A stretch of DNA of 64,000 nucleotides from JBATTK01 sp049670505. GTDB taxonomy: Bacteria > Bacteroidota > Bacteroidia > Flavobacteriales > Flavobacteriaceae. The translations under genes and the position numbers were made by a program. The notes below the pieces were generated by a model. That model did not search any database and was not told where the DNA came from. It saw only the letters and a list, made by a program, of their open reading frames with translations. Each line of letters begins with the position of its first letter. The stretch's first letter is position 1. Location: the NCBI GenBank assembly GCA_049670505.1, contig JBATTK010000032.1, forward strand, positions 1 through 64,000. Direction: 5' to 3'. This document shows positions 54,012 to 61,923 of this stretch, piece by piece.

Positions 54012-55685
54012 CTAGTACCCGGGGTTTTGTTGTAAAGCCCCGTCTGAAAGTTGCAATTCAACATCAGGTATGGGACGTAATAAATGTATGCCTGAATCAA
54101 AAGCCCCATGATCAATCACTTGCGGATTATACAAATTGATACGTTCTTCCAATTTACCGGTACGTTTTAATACTGCCCATCGATTGGTCTCACCAGCCAA
54201 TTCTCTTGCGCGTTCATCAAGAATGTCGTCAATGGTTATTGTGGTAAATTCATTGGCAACGCCGGTAGCACGTTCTCTTACGCGATTGATATGAAACAAA
54301 GCCTGACCGATATTGCCAGCACCTAAATGGGCTTCTGCCGCCAAAAGGTGTGTGCCTGCAATGCGAAACACAAAAGTGTCACGTGCGCCGCCCTCCGTTT
54401 CATCAAAAACAGTGTCATCGAATTTTTCAAAAATCGGAAAATTATTACGCAAGATATTTGACGAGTATTGATAGGTGACCCCAGGAACATTATCGGGCAA
54501 CCCAAATTCATACTGATTAGGTTGATATACAAAATATCGGTTCAATCGATCAGCTAATTCAGTAGCATCCAATGTATTTTTAGGGAAAAACACAACTGTA
54601 TCTCCCGGCCGTATCAAATCACTGGGAATGGGGCCATCACCGTCTGGATCAAATAAAACTTCTTCGTCCGCAAAAAGCACGCGGTGAATGGTAGCATCTT
54701 CTCTAGTATCGTTTTCTGAAAATAAAGAATAGAAAAAATTTGTTGGCTGGGCACTGAAACCACTGACGCCATAAATATTTCCTGTTCTACTAATACCAGG
54801 ATATTGAAATACTTGGCTCATGAATATGGAATGCTTGTTATTGTCACTGTCCTCGGCCAAACCTTCGGCACCCCATTGTACTGCAAAGAGCACTTCATCA
54901 TTTATCTGGTTATCAACATCAAAAACTTCGGCATACGATTGACTTCTGATATCGTATGATTCAATTGCTGCCTCTGCCAATGTAGCAGCAGTGCTGAAAT
55001 CAGCGTTTTCTGCAAAAGATGTGTAGGCCCGGGTCAAATATACTTCTGATAATAGATGCCGTGCAGCTCTTGACGTAAATCGTCCGGGATCTGGTGAAGC
55101 TTCCAAAACAGGAATTGCCGCTTCCAAATCCAAAACTATCTGTGCATAGACCTCAGCCTCCGTGGCTCGTACAAAATCGGTACGAATAGTGGTCTGCTCT
55201 TCGAGTTCAATGGGTACCCCACCATATTGCTGTACTAAATTAAAATAGCCCAAGGCTCTAAGTGCCCTTGCTTGTGCAATACCTAAATCTCTCTCTTGAA
55301 ATCTCGATTCACTAAAATCGATCTCATTTAAGAATCGATTGATGGCAATATTGGCCCTACCGATGACCCGATAGTTACTGGCCCAGACCGTAAATCCAAT
55401 ACCGGCGTTGAGATTGAAATAATCGTTTTCAGGCGTAAACGAGAAAGCCTCTGCCCTACTTGCAAATAAATCCGTGCCGAAAAATTTAAACGTGTAATCA
55501 CGGTAAACATCCCGAAGTTCACTATAAATGCCAACCACAAGTTGATCTGCATTGTCCTCATCGATAAAATTTTCAGCTGTGATATCCGATTTTGGATCTT
55601 CTTCCAAAAAATCATCACAGGCACTAAAAGCAATCATACCTATTAGTGCGAAACCGAAATGTTTAATTTTTCTAATTCGTTTCAT
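54012..55685 (-). CDS. SusD/RagB-family lipoprotein (inositol-phosphate locus)
   Basis: A 557-residue SusD homologue, longer than the one in the GH30 locus. Lipoprotein signal ends IAFSAC, then DDFLEEDPKSDITAENF, the standard opening. The helical TPR part includes GIAQARALRALGYFNLVQQYGGVPIEL; the C-terminal domain includes ILDERARELAGETNRWAVLKRTGKL and LLRPIPDVELQLSDGALQQNPGY. As the lid of the paired SusC it captures the substrate at the surface. It starts 17 bp after the SusC gene stop. Confidence 0.95.
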   Translation of the reverse strand: MKRIRKIKHFGFALIGMIAFSACDDFLEEDPKSDITAENFIDEDNADQLVVGIYSELRDVYRDYTFKFFGTDLFASRAEAFSFTPENDYFNLNAGIGFTVWASNYRVIGRANIAINRFLNEIDFSESRFQERDLGIAQARALRALGYFNLVQQYGGVPIELEEQTTIRTDFVRATEAEVYAQIVLDLEAAIPVLEASPDPGRFTSRAARHLLSEVYLTRAYTSFAENADFSTAATLAEAAIESYDIRSQSYAEVFDVDNQINDEVLFAVQWGAEGLAEDSDNNKHSIFMSQVFQYPGISRTGNIYGVSGFSAQPTNFFYSLFSENDTREDATIHRVLFADEEVLFDPDGDGPIPSDLIRPGDTVVFFPKNTLDATELADRLNRYFVYQPNQYEFGLPDNVPGVTYQYSSNILRNNFPIFEKFDDTVFDETEGGARDTFVFRIAGTHLLAAEAHLGAGNIGQALFHINRVRERATGVANEFTTITIDDILDERARELAGETNRWAVLKRTGKLEERINLYNPQVIDHGAFDSGIHLLRPIPDVELQLSDGALQQNPGY

Positions 55686-55702
55686 TTTTAATGTTTTAAA
55701 TG

Positions 55703-58700
55703 TTAATAGGCTACTTTTAAACCAAACAAAAAGGTTCTTATGGCATAGGTCTGCCCAAAAGAGTTCTGAAGACCTGTCTCGGGATCGGGCCCTGCAAAGT
55801 CTGTAAACGTGAACGGATTTTGAACATCGAGCGACAATCTGAAATTGGACATTTTGAATTTGTCCAAAATCTGTTGGGGAAATGTGTACCCCAATCCGAT
55901 ATTACCCACTCTTACAAAATCAAAACTGGTATTGAACCATGGAAAAGAAGAATCTTCACCATACTCTGGTGAAGGAAATTCTGCATTTTGGTTAAGTGGT
56001 GTCCAATAATCCTGATCTAAACTATTGAATACGGCCCTGTCTCCTTGAAAAGTTGAAAAATTTTGAAGGAATTCCGAGTGCCCAAATGTACCCTGTCTGG
56101 TATTGACCTGTACATTCAGTTCAAAATTCTTATAGTTAAAGGTATTGGTCATACCCGCAATCCAATCAGGGGATTGGGATCCTAAAACCACCCTGTCTTC
56201 CTGATTGATGACACCATCATCATTCTGATCCACAAACCGATATTGGCCCGGTAGAAAGCCGAATGATGCGGCCTCGGCAACATCATCGGTTCCATAGATA
56301 CCATCTACTTCATAACTCCATACTGCATCTATAGGTGCTCCCTCTTGTAAAACTCCGTTAAAGCGAACATCAGAACTTATAGGTATTTGGTCCGTATCGC
56401 CAAACAGCTCTAAAATCTCATTGTCATTGGCTGAAAAATTCAAATTTGTACGCCATGAAAAATTATCCGTGCGTACGTTTACCGTATTTAGGGTCAGCTC
56501 AACCCCTCTATTGCGAACCGAGCCAAAATTACCTATGGTAGTTGGCAGACCGTCATCGCCAAAGCCTGTAATAGAGGACAAGGTCCGTGCTAGGATACTA
56601 CCATCGGTAGTTTTATTGTAATACTCAAAAGCAAGATTTATTCTATTGCCCAGAATAGCAAGGTCAACCCCTAGATTCAATTCTCTAGAAACCTCCCATG
56701 TCAATTCTTCGTTCGGCAAGGTTTGTACAAATTGCCCATTTGCCAAATTAGTACCGAACAAAAAGCTCGATTGCTCTAAAAATGCAAACGACGAGAAAGG
56801 CGATACGGGATTATCATTACCCGATTCCCCATAACTTACCCGAAATTTTAAATCGTTCAACCAATCCACCTCTTTAAGAAAGTCTTCTTGACTTGCCCGC
56901 CATGCAAATGCAGCCGATGGAAAAAAGTCCCATTGGTTGCCTACGGCCAATTTTGAAGACCCGTCATACCTGCCCGTTAAAGTGAACAAATATTTATCCT
57001 GTATATTATAATTTATACGTGCCGCGAACGAGGCTAAGGTTTCTTGTATTTGAAAAGTGTCAAAAGTACGTATATCGGTGCCCCCTTCGGTGTTAAAGAA
57101 TAAAAAGGCATCGGTATCAAAATTTCTGGTCTCTATATCACTACCTTCAGTATTGTCATAAAACAATGAAGTAATCAAGGTCGTCTTTAATTTATGCCCT
57201 TCTGCAATATTAAAATCAAAATCCGCAATATTGTCCCAAGTGTATGATGTTCGCAAACGCGTATCATAAGTAGACCTTACCCTAGTTGGATCGTTACGTG
57301 AAGATCTGGTCAACAATCCCCGAAACTCGCCGAAACGGGTCGAAGAAACAGTTGGCGAAAATTGCGTCTTAAAGTTAAACCAATCATTAGGCTTGTAATT
57401 TAAAAATACGTTGGCGATAACGTCCAAAGACCTTGTCTCTGCGGTATACGACCCTTGATCTTCAAAAAATGGGTTGATAAAACGTTGGTCTTGTTCATCT
57501 GGTACCAAGATGAGCTCTCCGTTTTCATCAAACGGATTTACGGTAGGTGCCAATCGTAACGAGCTGCGAAACAATTCAGGACTACCCGCTTCACGTTCGG
57601 ACAATGCCAAATAGGTCTTGATGCCCAGCGTAAATTTATCAGAAAGCCTTTTGGAGGCTGAAAGACCGATATTGTAGCGTTCAAATTCTTCTATGCCTAT
57701 AACACCTTCATCTTTCAAGTAACCAAGAGATCCACTATACACCAAACCATTGCTGCCGCCTGACATACCAACGGTATGGCTGGTCTGAATTCCTGTGCCC
57801 CTTAATAAATCTGCCCAGTCGGTATATCTGCCATTGGCCACATTACTGGCCTCTTCATTGGATGTTTGAAATTCAGTTGAACGATCGATGACGACATTAT
57901 TATAAGCATCTACGCTGAAATCGGTACCCTGCCATTCTCTGGCCCGTAGTACATCATCCACAAATTCAACATATTCCGGTCCACTGAAAAAATCAGGTAA
58001 ATTGGTGGCAGAACGCAAACCAAATGTGGCATCGTATGTAAATCTGGTAACCCCTTCAATACCATTCTTGGTAGTAATGATGACTACTCCATTTGCACCT
58101 CGAGCACCGTAAATAGCAGTTGCGGAAACATCTTTAAGGATGTCAATTTGTTCAATGTCCGCTGGATTTAGCACATTGATGTTATCAAAAAATACACCAT
58201 CGACAACATATAACGGTTGATCGGGATCTGTAGTAATATCATCGCTTACCCCATCGCGCTCGCTACCTTGATTGGCCGTAATTACAGTGTTACCTCTAAT
58301 TTGGATGGAGAGTGGCGCACCAGGTTTCGAGTTCAGGGTACGAACATCCACACCGGCAACTCTACCCTGAATAGCTTGACCGATATCGGTTTTTCGTTGT
58401 TCTGTCAAAGTTTCGTTGCTTACAGATGCTACTGCACCTGTTAAATCACTTTTCTTTACCGAGCCATAACCAATAACTACGACTTCATCCAAACCTGTAG
58501 AGGAAGTGGTTAGTTGTATGGTATAAGTTGTAGAACCATCGAGAACAATTTCTTTGGTTTCAAAACCGATGTAGGAAATCACTAAGGTAGCATTGTTGTC
58601 GGATACTGTAATGGTGAAATTTCCATCAAAATCTGCAACGACACCATTTATAGATCCTTTTTCTTGAACGTTTGCTCCCGACAAGGGTACATTTGATTCA

Positions 58701-58786
58701 TCAAGTACGACTCCAGAAATCTGGGTTTGTGCGAAAGTAGCAGACGAAACCACAAAAAATAATAGGAGTAAGAATTTTAGTTTCAT
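55703..58786 (-). CDS. SusC/RagA-family TonB-dependent importer (inositol-phosphate locus)
   Basis: A 1027-residue SusC transporter. Signal MKLKFLLLLFFVVSSATFAQ; carboxypeptidase-like domain (about 22-100; ISGVVLDESNVPLSGANVQEKG); EVVVIGYGSV; plug with KPGAPLSIQIRGN, YVVDGVFFDNINVLNPADIEQIDILKD and YGARGANGVVIITTKNG; barrel ending FLFGLKVAY. It heads the minus-strand run of SusD, GH115-like, GH92, PI-PLC-like, phosphoesterase, HTCS and inositol oxygenase. An 18-bp palindrome lies 108-125 bp upstream of its start. Confidence 0.96.
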   Translation of the reverse strand: MKLKFLLLLFFVVSSATFAQTQISGVVLDESNVPLSGANVQEKGSINGVVADFDGNFTITVSDNNATLVISYIGFETKEIVLDGSTTYTIQLTTSSTGLDEVVVIGYGSVKKSDLTGAVASVSNETLTEQRKTDIGQAIQGRVAGVDVRTLNSKPGAPLSIQIRGNTVITANQGSERDGVSDDITTDPDQPLYVVDGVFFDNINVLNPADIEQIDILKDVSATAIYGARGANGVVIITTKNGIEGVTRFTYDATFGLRSATNLPDFFSGPEYVEFVDDVLRAREWQGTDFSVDAYNNVVIDRSTEFQTSNEEASNVANGRYTDWADLLRGTGIQTSHTVGMSGGSNGLVYSGSLGYLKDEGVIGIEEFERYNIGLSASKRLSDKFTLGIKTYLALSEREAGSPELFRSSLRLAPTVNPFDENGELILVPDEQDQRFINPFFEDQGSYTAETRSLDVIANVFLNYKPNDWFNFKTQFSPTVSSTRFGEFRGLLTRSSRNDPTRVRSTYDTRLRTSYTWDNIADFDFNIAEGHKLKTTLITSLFYDNTEGSDIETRNFDTDAFLFFNTEGGTDIRTFDTFQIQETLASFAARINYNIQDKYLFTLTGRYDGSSKLAVGNQWDFFPSAAFAWRASQEDFLKEVDWLNDLKFRVSYGESGNDNPVSPFSSFAFLEQSSFLFGTNLANGQFVQTLPNEELTWEVSRELNLGVDLAILGNRINLAFEYYNKTTDGSILARTLSSITGFGDDGLPTTIGNFGSVRNRGVELTLNTVNVRTDNFSWRTNLNFSANDNEILELFGDTDQIPISSDVRFNGVLQEGAPIDAVWSYEVDGIYGTDDVAEAASFGFLPGQYRFVDQNDDGVINQEDRVVLGSQSPDWIAGMTNTFNYKNFELNVQVNTRQGTFGHSEFLQNFSTFQGDRAVFNSLDQDYWTPLNQNAEFPSPEYGEDSSFPWFNTSFDFVRVGNIGLGYTFPQQILDKFKMSNFRLSLDVQNPFTFTDFAGPDPETGLQNSFGQTYAIRTFLFGLKVAY

Positions 58787-58893
58787 AATCGTTTTAGTTT
58801 GTTTGGACTAAATGTAATGGTAAACTACAAAGGAAATACTGGACATATTCTTCGAAAACATGTACGTTTTAACTAGATTTTATGTTAATGCCG

Positions 58894-58911
58894 TTTATCG
58901 GGACCGATAAA
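58894..58911. promoter_or_regulatory. 18-bp palindrome in the divergent promoter region (candidate operator)
   Basis: TTTATCGGGACCGATAAA: perfect 8-bp arms (TTTATCGG / CCGATAAA) with a 2-bp centre, in the 258-bp gap between the divergent SusC gene and the DUF1080 gene. It lies 108 bp from one start and 134 bp from the other, suited to control both directions. The hybrid regulator's AraC domain or a LacI-type regulator encoded elsewhere could bind it; which one cannot be told. Confidence 0.55.
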
Positions 58912-59044
58912 ACTTTAGGCTATTTTCAATATCATTAGCACCCTCCCAAACGGAACCCATCCATGTTTTTGATGAATTCATCCATTAAAATTTTTATACC
59001 GTAAAATATATTTACAAGTTTCAAACAAAACTATAGTGCTATAT

Positions 59045-60427
59045 ATGAAAAGACACTCATCATTTCGCAAGATTCTAATTTTCAATTTTTTAGTTCTCTT
59101 TTTTAGCTGTACCGAAAAAGATAGGGACACTACCCCTTGGACAGCACTTTTTGATGGTGAAAATCTTGATGAATGGCAACAAATGGGAGGACTGGCCAAC
59201 TACGAAGTTCGCAACGGCGCCATTGTTGGTACCACCTTGATGAATACACCGAATTCTTTTTTAACCACAAAAAAAGTGTATGACGATTTTATACTTGAAC
59301 TTGATTTTAAGGTTGATACCAGCATGAATTCAGGAATACAAATTAGAAGTAATAGTTTACCTTATTACAGAGATGGTAGCGTTCACGGTTACCAAGTAGA
59401 AATTGATCCCTCGGACCGTGCATGGAGCGGTGGAATTTACGACGAGTCCAGAAGAGGGTGGTTAAATCCGATGACTGATAATGCAGAAGCCCAAAGAGCT
59501 TTCAAAAGAGACGATTGGAACCATTATCGTATCGAAGCCATTGGTGATACTATCAAAACATGGGTCAATGGTGTTCCCGCTGCTCATTTAGTAGATGAAA
59601 TGACAAATAGCGGATTTATAGCACTCCAAGTCCATAGTATTAAAGAAGAAGAGCAAGAGGGCACGGAAATCATGTGGAAAGATGTAAAAATTCTTACGGA
59701 TAGTCTAGAAAAATATGCTTTAAAAAGTTCAATAAAACCAATAATAACCAAAAACCGGTTGACAGCCGATGAAATAAAAAATGGCTGGGCGTTGCTTTGG
59801 GACGGCGAAACTACGGAGGGATGGCGCGGAGCACGTTTGGGTGAGTTTCCCAATAAGGGTTGGCAAATAGAAGACGGTGTACTTTCAGTGCTTTCATCGG
59901 GAGGTGAAGAGTCAGCAGCAGGAGGCGATATTGTCACAAAAGAACTTTATGGCGATTTTGAATTAAAAGTAGATTTTAAACTAACGGAAGCCGCCAACAG
60001 TGGTATCAAATATTATGTAGATACCGATATTAATAAGGGACTTGGATCTTCAATAGGTCTTGAATATCAAATTCTTGATGATGAAAGGCACCCTGATGCC
60101 AAACTAGGAAATCATGAGGGTAGCAGAACAGTTGCCTCATTATATGATTTAATAAAAGCCGATACTTCAAAACCTATTAATGCCATAGGTGAATGGAACT
60201 CGGCCCATATTATATCAATAGACAATCATGTTGAGCATTGGCTCAATGGGGTCAAGGTACTTGAATACGAGCGAAAAAGCGATGTGTATAAAAAATTGGT
60301 CTCTGAAAGCAAGTATGTCAAATGGCCAAATTTTGGAGCATCGGATAAGGGTCACATTTTACTTCAAGACCACGGCGATCATGTCAGCTTTAAAAATATA
60401 AAAATCAAACCAATAAACTCAAAGTAA
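59045..60427 (+). CDS. Tandem DUF1080 (3-keto-disaccharide hydrolase) lipoprotein
   Basis: A 460-residue lipoprotein (from ATG 59045; signal ending VLFFSC) with two concanavalin-like DUF1080 domains, recently recognised as 3-keto-glycoside hydrolases. Domain 1 (about 28-215): WTALFDGENLDEWQQMGG, SFLTTKKVYDDFILELDFKV, NSGIQIRSN. Domain 2 (about 245-455): WALLWDGETTEGWRGARLGEFP, DIVTKELYGDFELKVDFKLTEAANSGIKYYV, VEHWLNGVKVLEYER. Such domains cleave glycosides after a partner dehydrogenase oxidises C3. The Tat-exported Gfo/Idh/MocA oxidoreductase encoded 2 bp downstream is the natural partner. The gene is divergent from the SusC of the inositol-phosphate locus and shares its regulatory region. 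Confidence 0.9.
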   Translation: MKRHSSFRKILIFNFLVLFFSCTEKDRDTTPWTALFDGENLDEWQQMGGLANYEVRNGAIVGTTLMNTPNSFLTTKKVYDDFILELDFKVDTSMNSGIQIRSNSLPYYRDGSVHGYQVEIDPSDRAWSGGIYDESRRGWLNPMTDNAEAQRAFKRDDWNHYRIEAIGDTIKTWVNGVPAAHLVDEMTNSGFIALQVHSIKEEEQEGTEIMWKDVKILTDSLEKYALKSSIKPIITKNRLTADEIKNGWALLWDGETTEGWRGARLGEFPNKGWQIEDGVLSVLSSGGEESAAGGDIVTKELYGDFELKVDFKLTEAANSGIKYYVDTDINKGLGSSIGLEYQILDDERHPDAKLGNHEGSRTVASLYDLIKADTSKPINAIGEWNSAHIISIDNHVEHWLNGVKVLEYERKSDVYKKLVSESKYVKWPNFGASDKGHILLQDHGDHVSFKNIKIKPINSK

Positions 60428-60429
60428 CC

Positions 60430-61761
60430 ATGACCACAAGACGAAATTTTATAAAGAAAACAACTGTAGGAAGTGCTGCGCTGACTTTAAGTGGTTTGGT
60501 ATTTCCTTACACGATCAATAGTCAAATCTTAGGGGCAAACGACCGTATCAATTGTGCAATAATCGGTGTTCGCAGTAGAGCCAAAGCACATGTAAAAGCA
60601 ATCAATGAAGATTCAAATGCTAAAATTCTATACAATTGTGATGTAGACGATGTCATCATTAAAAATAACAATATCTGGTGTCAGGAAACCATTGGCTATG
60701 TGCCCAAAGTGGTAAAAGATTTTAGAAAGATCTTAGAAGATAAAGATGTCGATGCTGTTTTCATTGCTACCCCGGAACATTGGCATGCTCCAATGGCGAT
60801 TATGGCTTTGCAAGCAGGCAAACATGTATATGTTGAAAAACCATGTAGCCATAATCCGTATGAAAATGAATTATTAGTTGCTGCCCAGAAAAAGTATGGT
60901 AAAAAAGTACAGATGGGCAACCAACAACGTTCAGCCGAAACTACCATCAAAGCCATCGAAGAAATTCGAGAAGGCATCATTGGTATAGTGCATAAGGGCC
61001 AAGCCTATTATTCCAATGACAGAAAATCTATAGGAAATGGTAAAAAAGTTGTTGTCCCCGGTACCTTGGACTGGGACCTGTGGCAGGGGCCTGCGCCAAA
61101 AGAAGACTATCGGGATAACATACACCCCTACAACTGGCATTGGTTCAGAACTTGGGGCACCGGAGAAATACATAACAACGGCACCCATGAAATAGACATA
61201 TGTAGATGGGCCCTTGGTGTTGATTTGCCAAATAGTGTAACCTCTTTTGGTGGAAAACATTCATTTCAAGACGATGATTGGGAGTTTGTAGATAATCAGC
61301 AAGTGACGTTTTCTTATGATGATGATAAATTTATCACCTGGACGGGGCACAGCCGAAATAAGATGAAACCCGATATGCCGGGACGGGGAATTACAATATA
61401 TGGTAGCAAGGGAAGTATACAACTAGACCGTAATTTTTATAAATTGTATGACTTACAAGGCAATTTAATCGCTCTCCGCAATGAAAAAGGAGCCAGTGCC
61501 ACTACAAATACTAGAGGTGAGGGCACATTGGACACAAACCATGTCGGCAACTTTTTTGATGCAATCCGAACGGATATTAGCCTTCGATCGGATATCAATG
61601 ATGCAAGTATCTCAACCATGTTGTGCCATTTGGGCAATATGGCGCAAGATGCCGGGGAAACTTTAAAAATTGATACGATCACGGGAAAAGTGCTGAACAA
61701 TAAAAAAGCCATGGAATCTTGGAAAAGGGAATATGCAAGGGGCTGGGAGCCTAAAGTTTGA
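60430..61761 (+). CDS. Tat-exported Gfo/Idh/MocA oxidoreductase
   Basis: A 443-residue NAD(P)-type oxidoreductase of the Gfo/Idh/MocA family. The N-terminus TTRRNFIKKTTVGSAALTLSGLVFP is a Tat signal, so the folded, cofactor-loaded enzyme is exported to the periplasm. The Rossmann part (about 38-150) begins INCAIIGVRSRAKAH and contains the EKP motif (136-138, VEKPCSHNP). The C-terminal part has IHNNGTHEIDICRWALGV with the conserved His of the active site. It starts 2 bp after the DUF1080 gene, so oxidation to a 3-keto sugar followed by keto-glycoside cleavage is the likely joint task; inositol or inositol glycosides are possible substrates because the family includes inositol dehydrogenases. 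Confidence 0.92.
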   Translation: MTTRRNFIKKTTVGSAALTLSGLVFPYTINSQILGANDRINCAIIGVRSRAKAHVKAINEDSNAKILYNCDVDDVIIKNNNIWCQETIGYVPKVVKDFRKILEDKDVDAVFIATPEHWHAPMAIMALQAGKHVYVEKPCSHNPYENELLVAAQKKYGKKVQMGNQQRSAETTIKAIEEIREGIIGIVHKGQAYYSNDRKSIGNGKKVVVPGTLDWDLWQGPAPKEDYRDNIHPYNWHWFRTWGTGEIHNNGTHEIDICRWALGVDLPNSVTSFGGKHSFQDDDWEFVDNQQVTFSYDDDKFITWTGHSRNKMKPDMPGRGITIYGSKGSIQLDRNFYKLYDLQGNLIALRNEKGASATTNTRGEGTLDTNHVGNFFDAIRTDISLRSDINDASISTMLCHLGNMAQDAGETLKIDTITGKVLNNKKAMESWKREYARGWEPKV

Positions 61762-61769
61762 GGTAATTT

Positions 61770-61856
61770 ATGAAACGAAGAGAATGCTCAGGTGGTCTTT
61801 TGGCAGAATTATGTTCCCATCAATTAGACCTCTTTTGTCATTTTTGGCAATTATGA
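61770..61856 (+). pseudogene. Remnant of a second Gfo/Idh/MocA oxidoreductase gene
   Basis: In the 162-bp gap after the oxidoreductase gene, one frame reads RRECSGGLLAELCSHQLDL. This matches the SGGLLAELCSHQxD segment found around the active-site His of many Bacteroidota Gfo/Idh/MocA proteins. It is not the same segment as in the neighbouring intact gene (HNNGTHEIDICRW), so it is not a local duplication. The frame stops after 28 codons. It looks like what is left after deletion of a second oxidoreductase gene. Confidence 0.4.
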
Positions 61857-61923
61857 TATTGGTGCTGCTTTTGATACTTTATATTCCGAAAATTACGATG
61901 ATACCACCTAAAATATTTGGATT

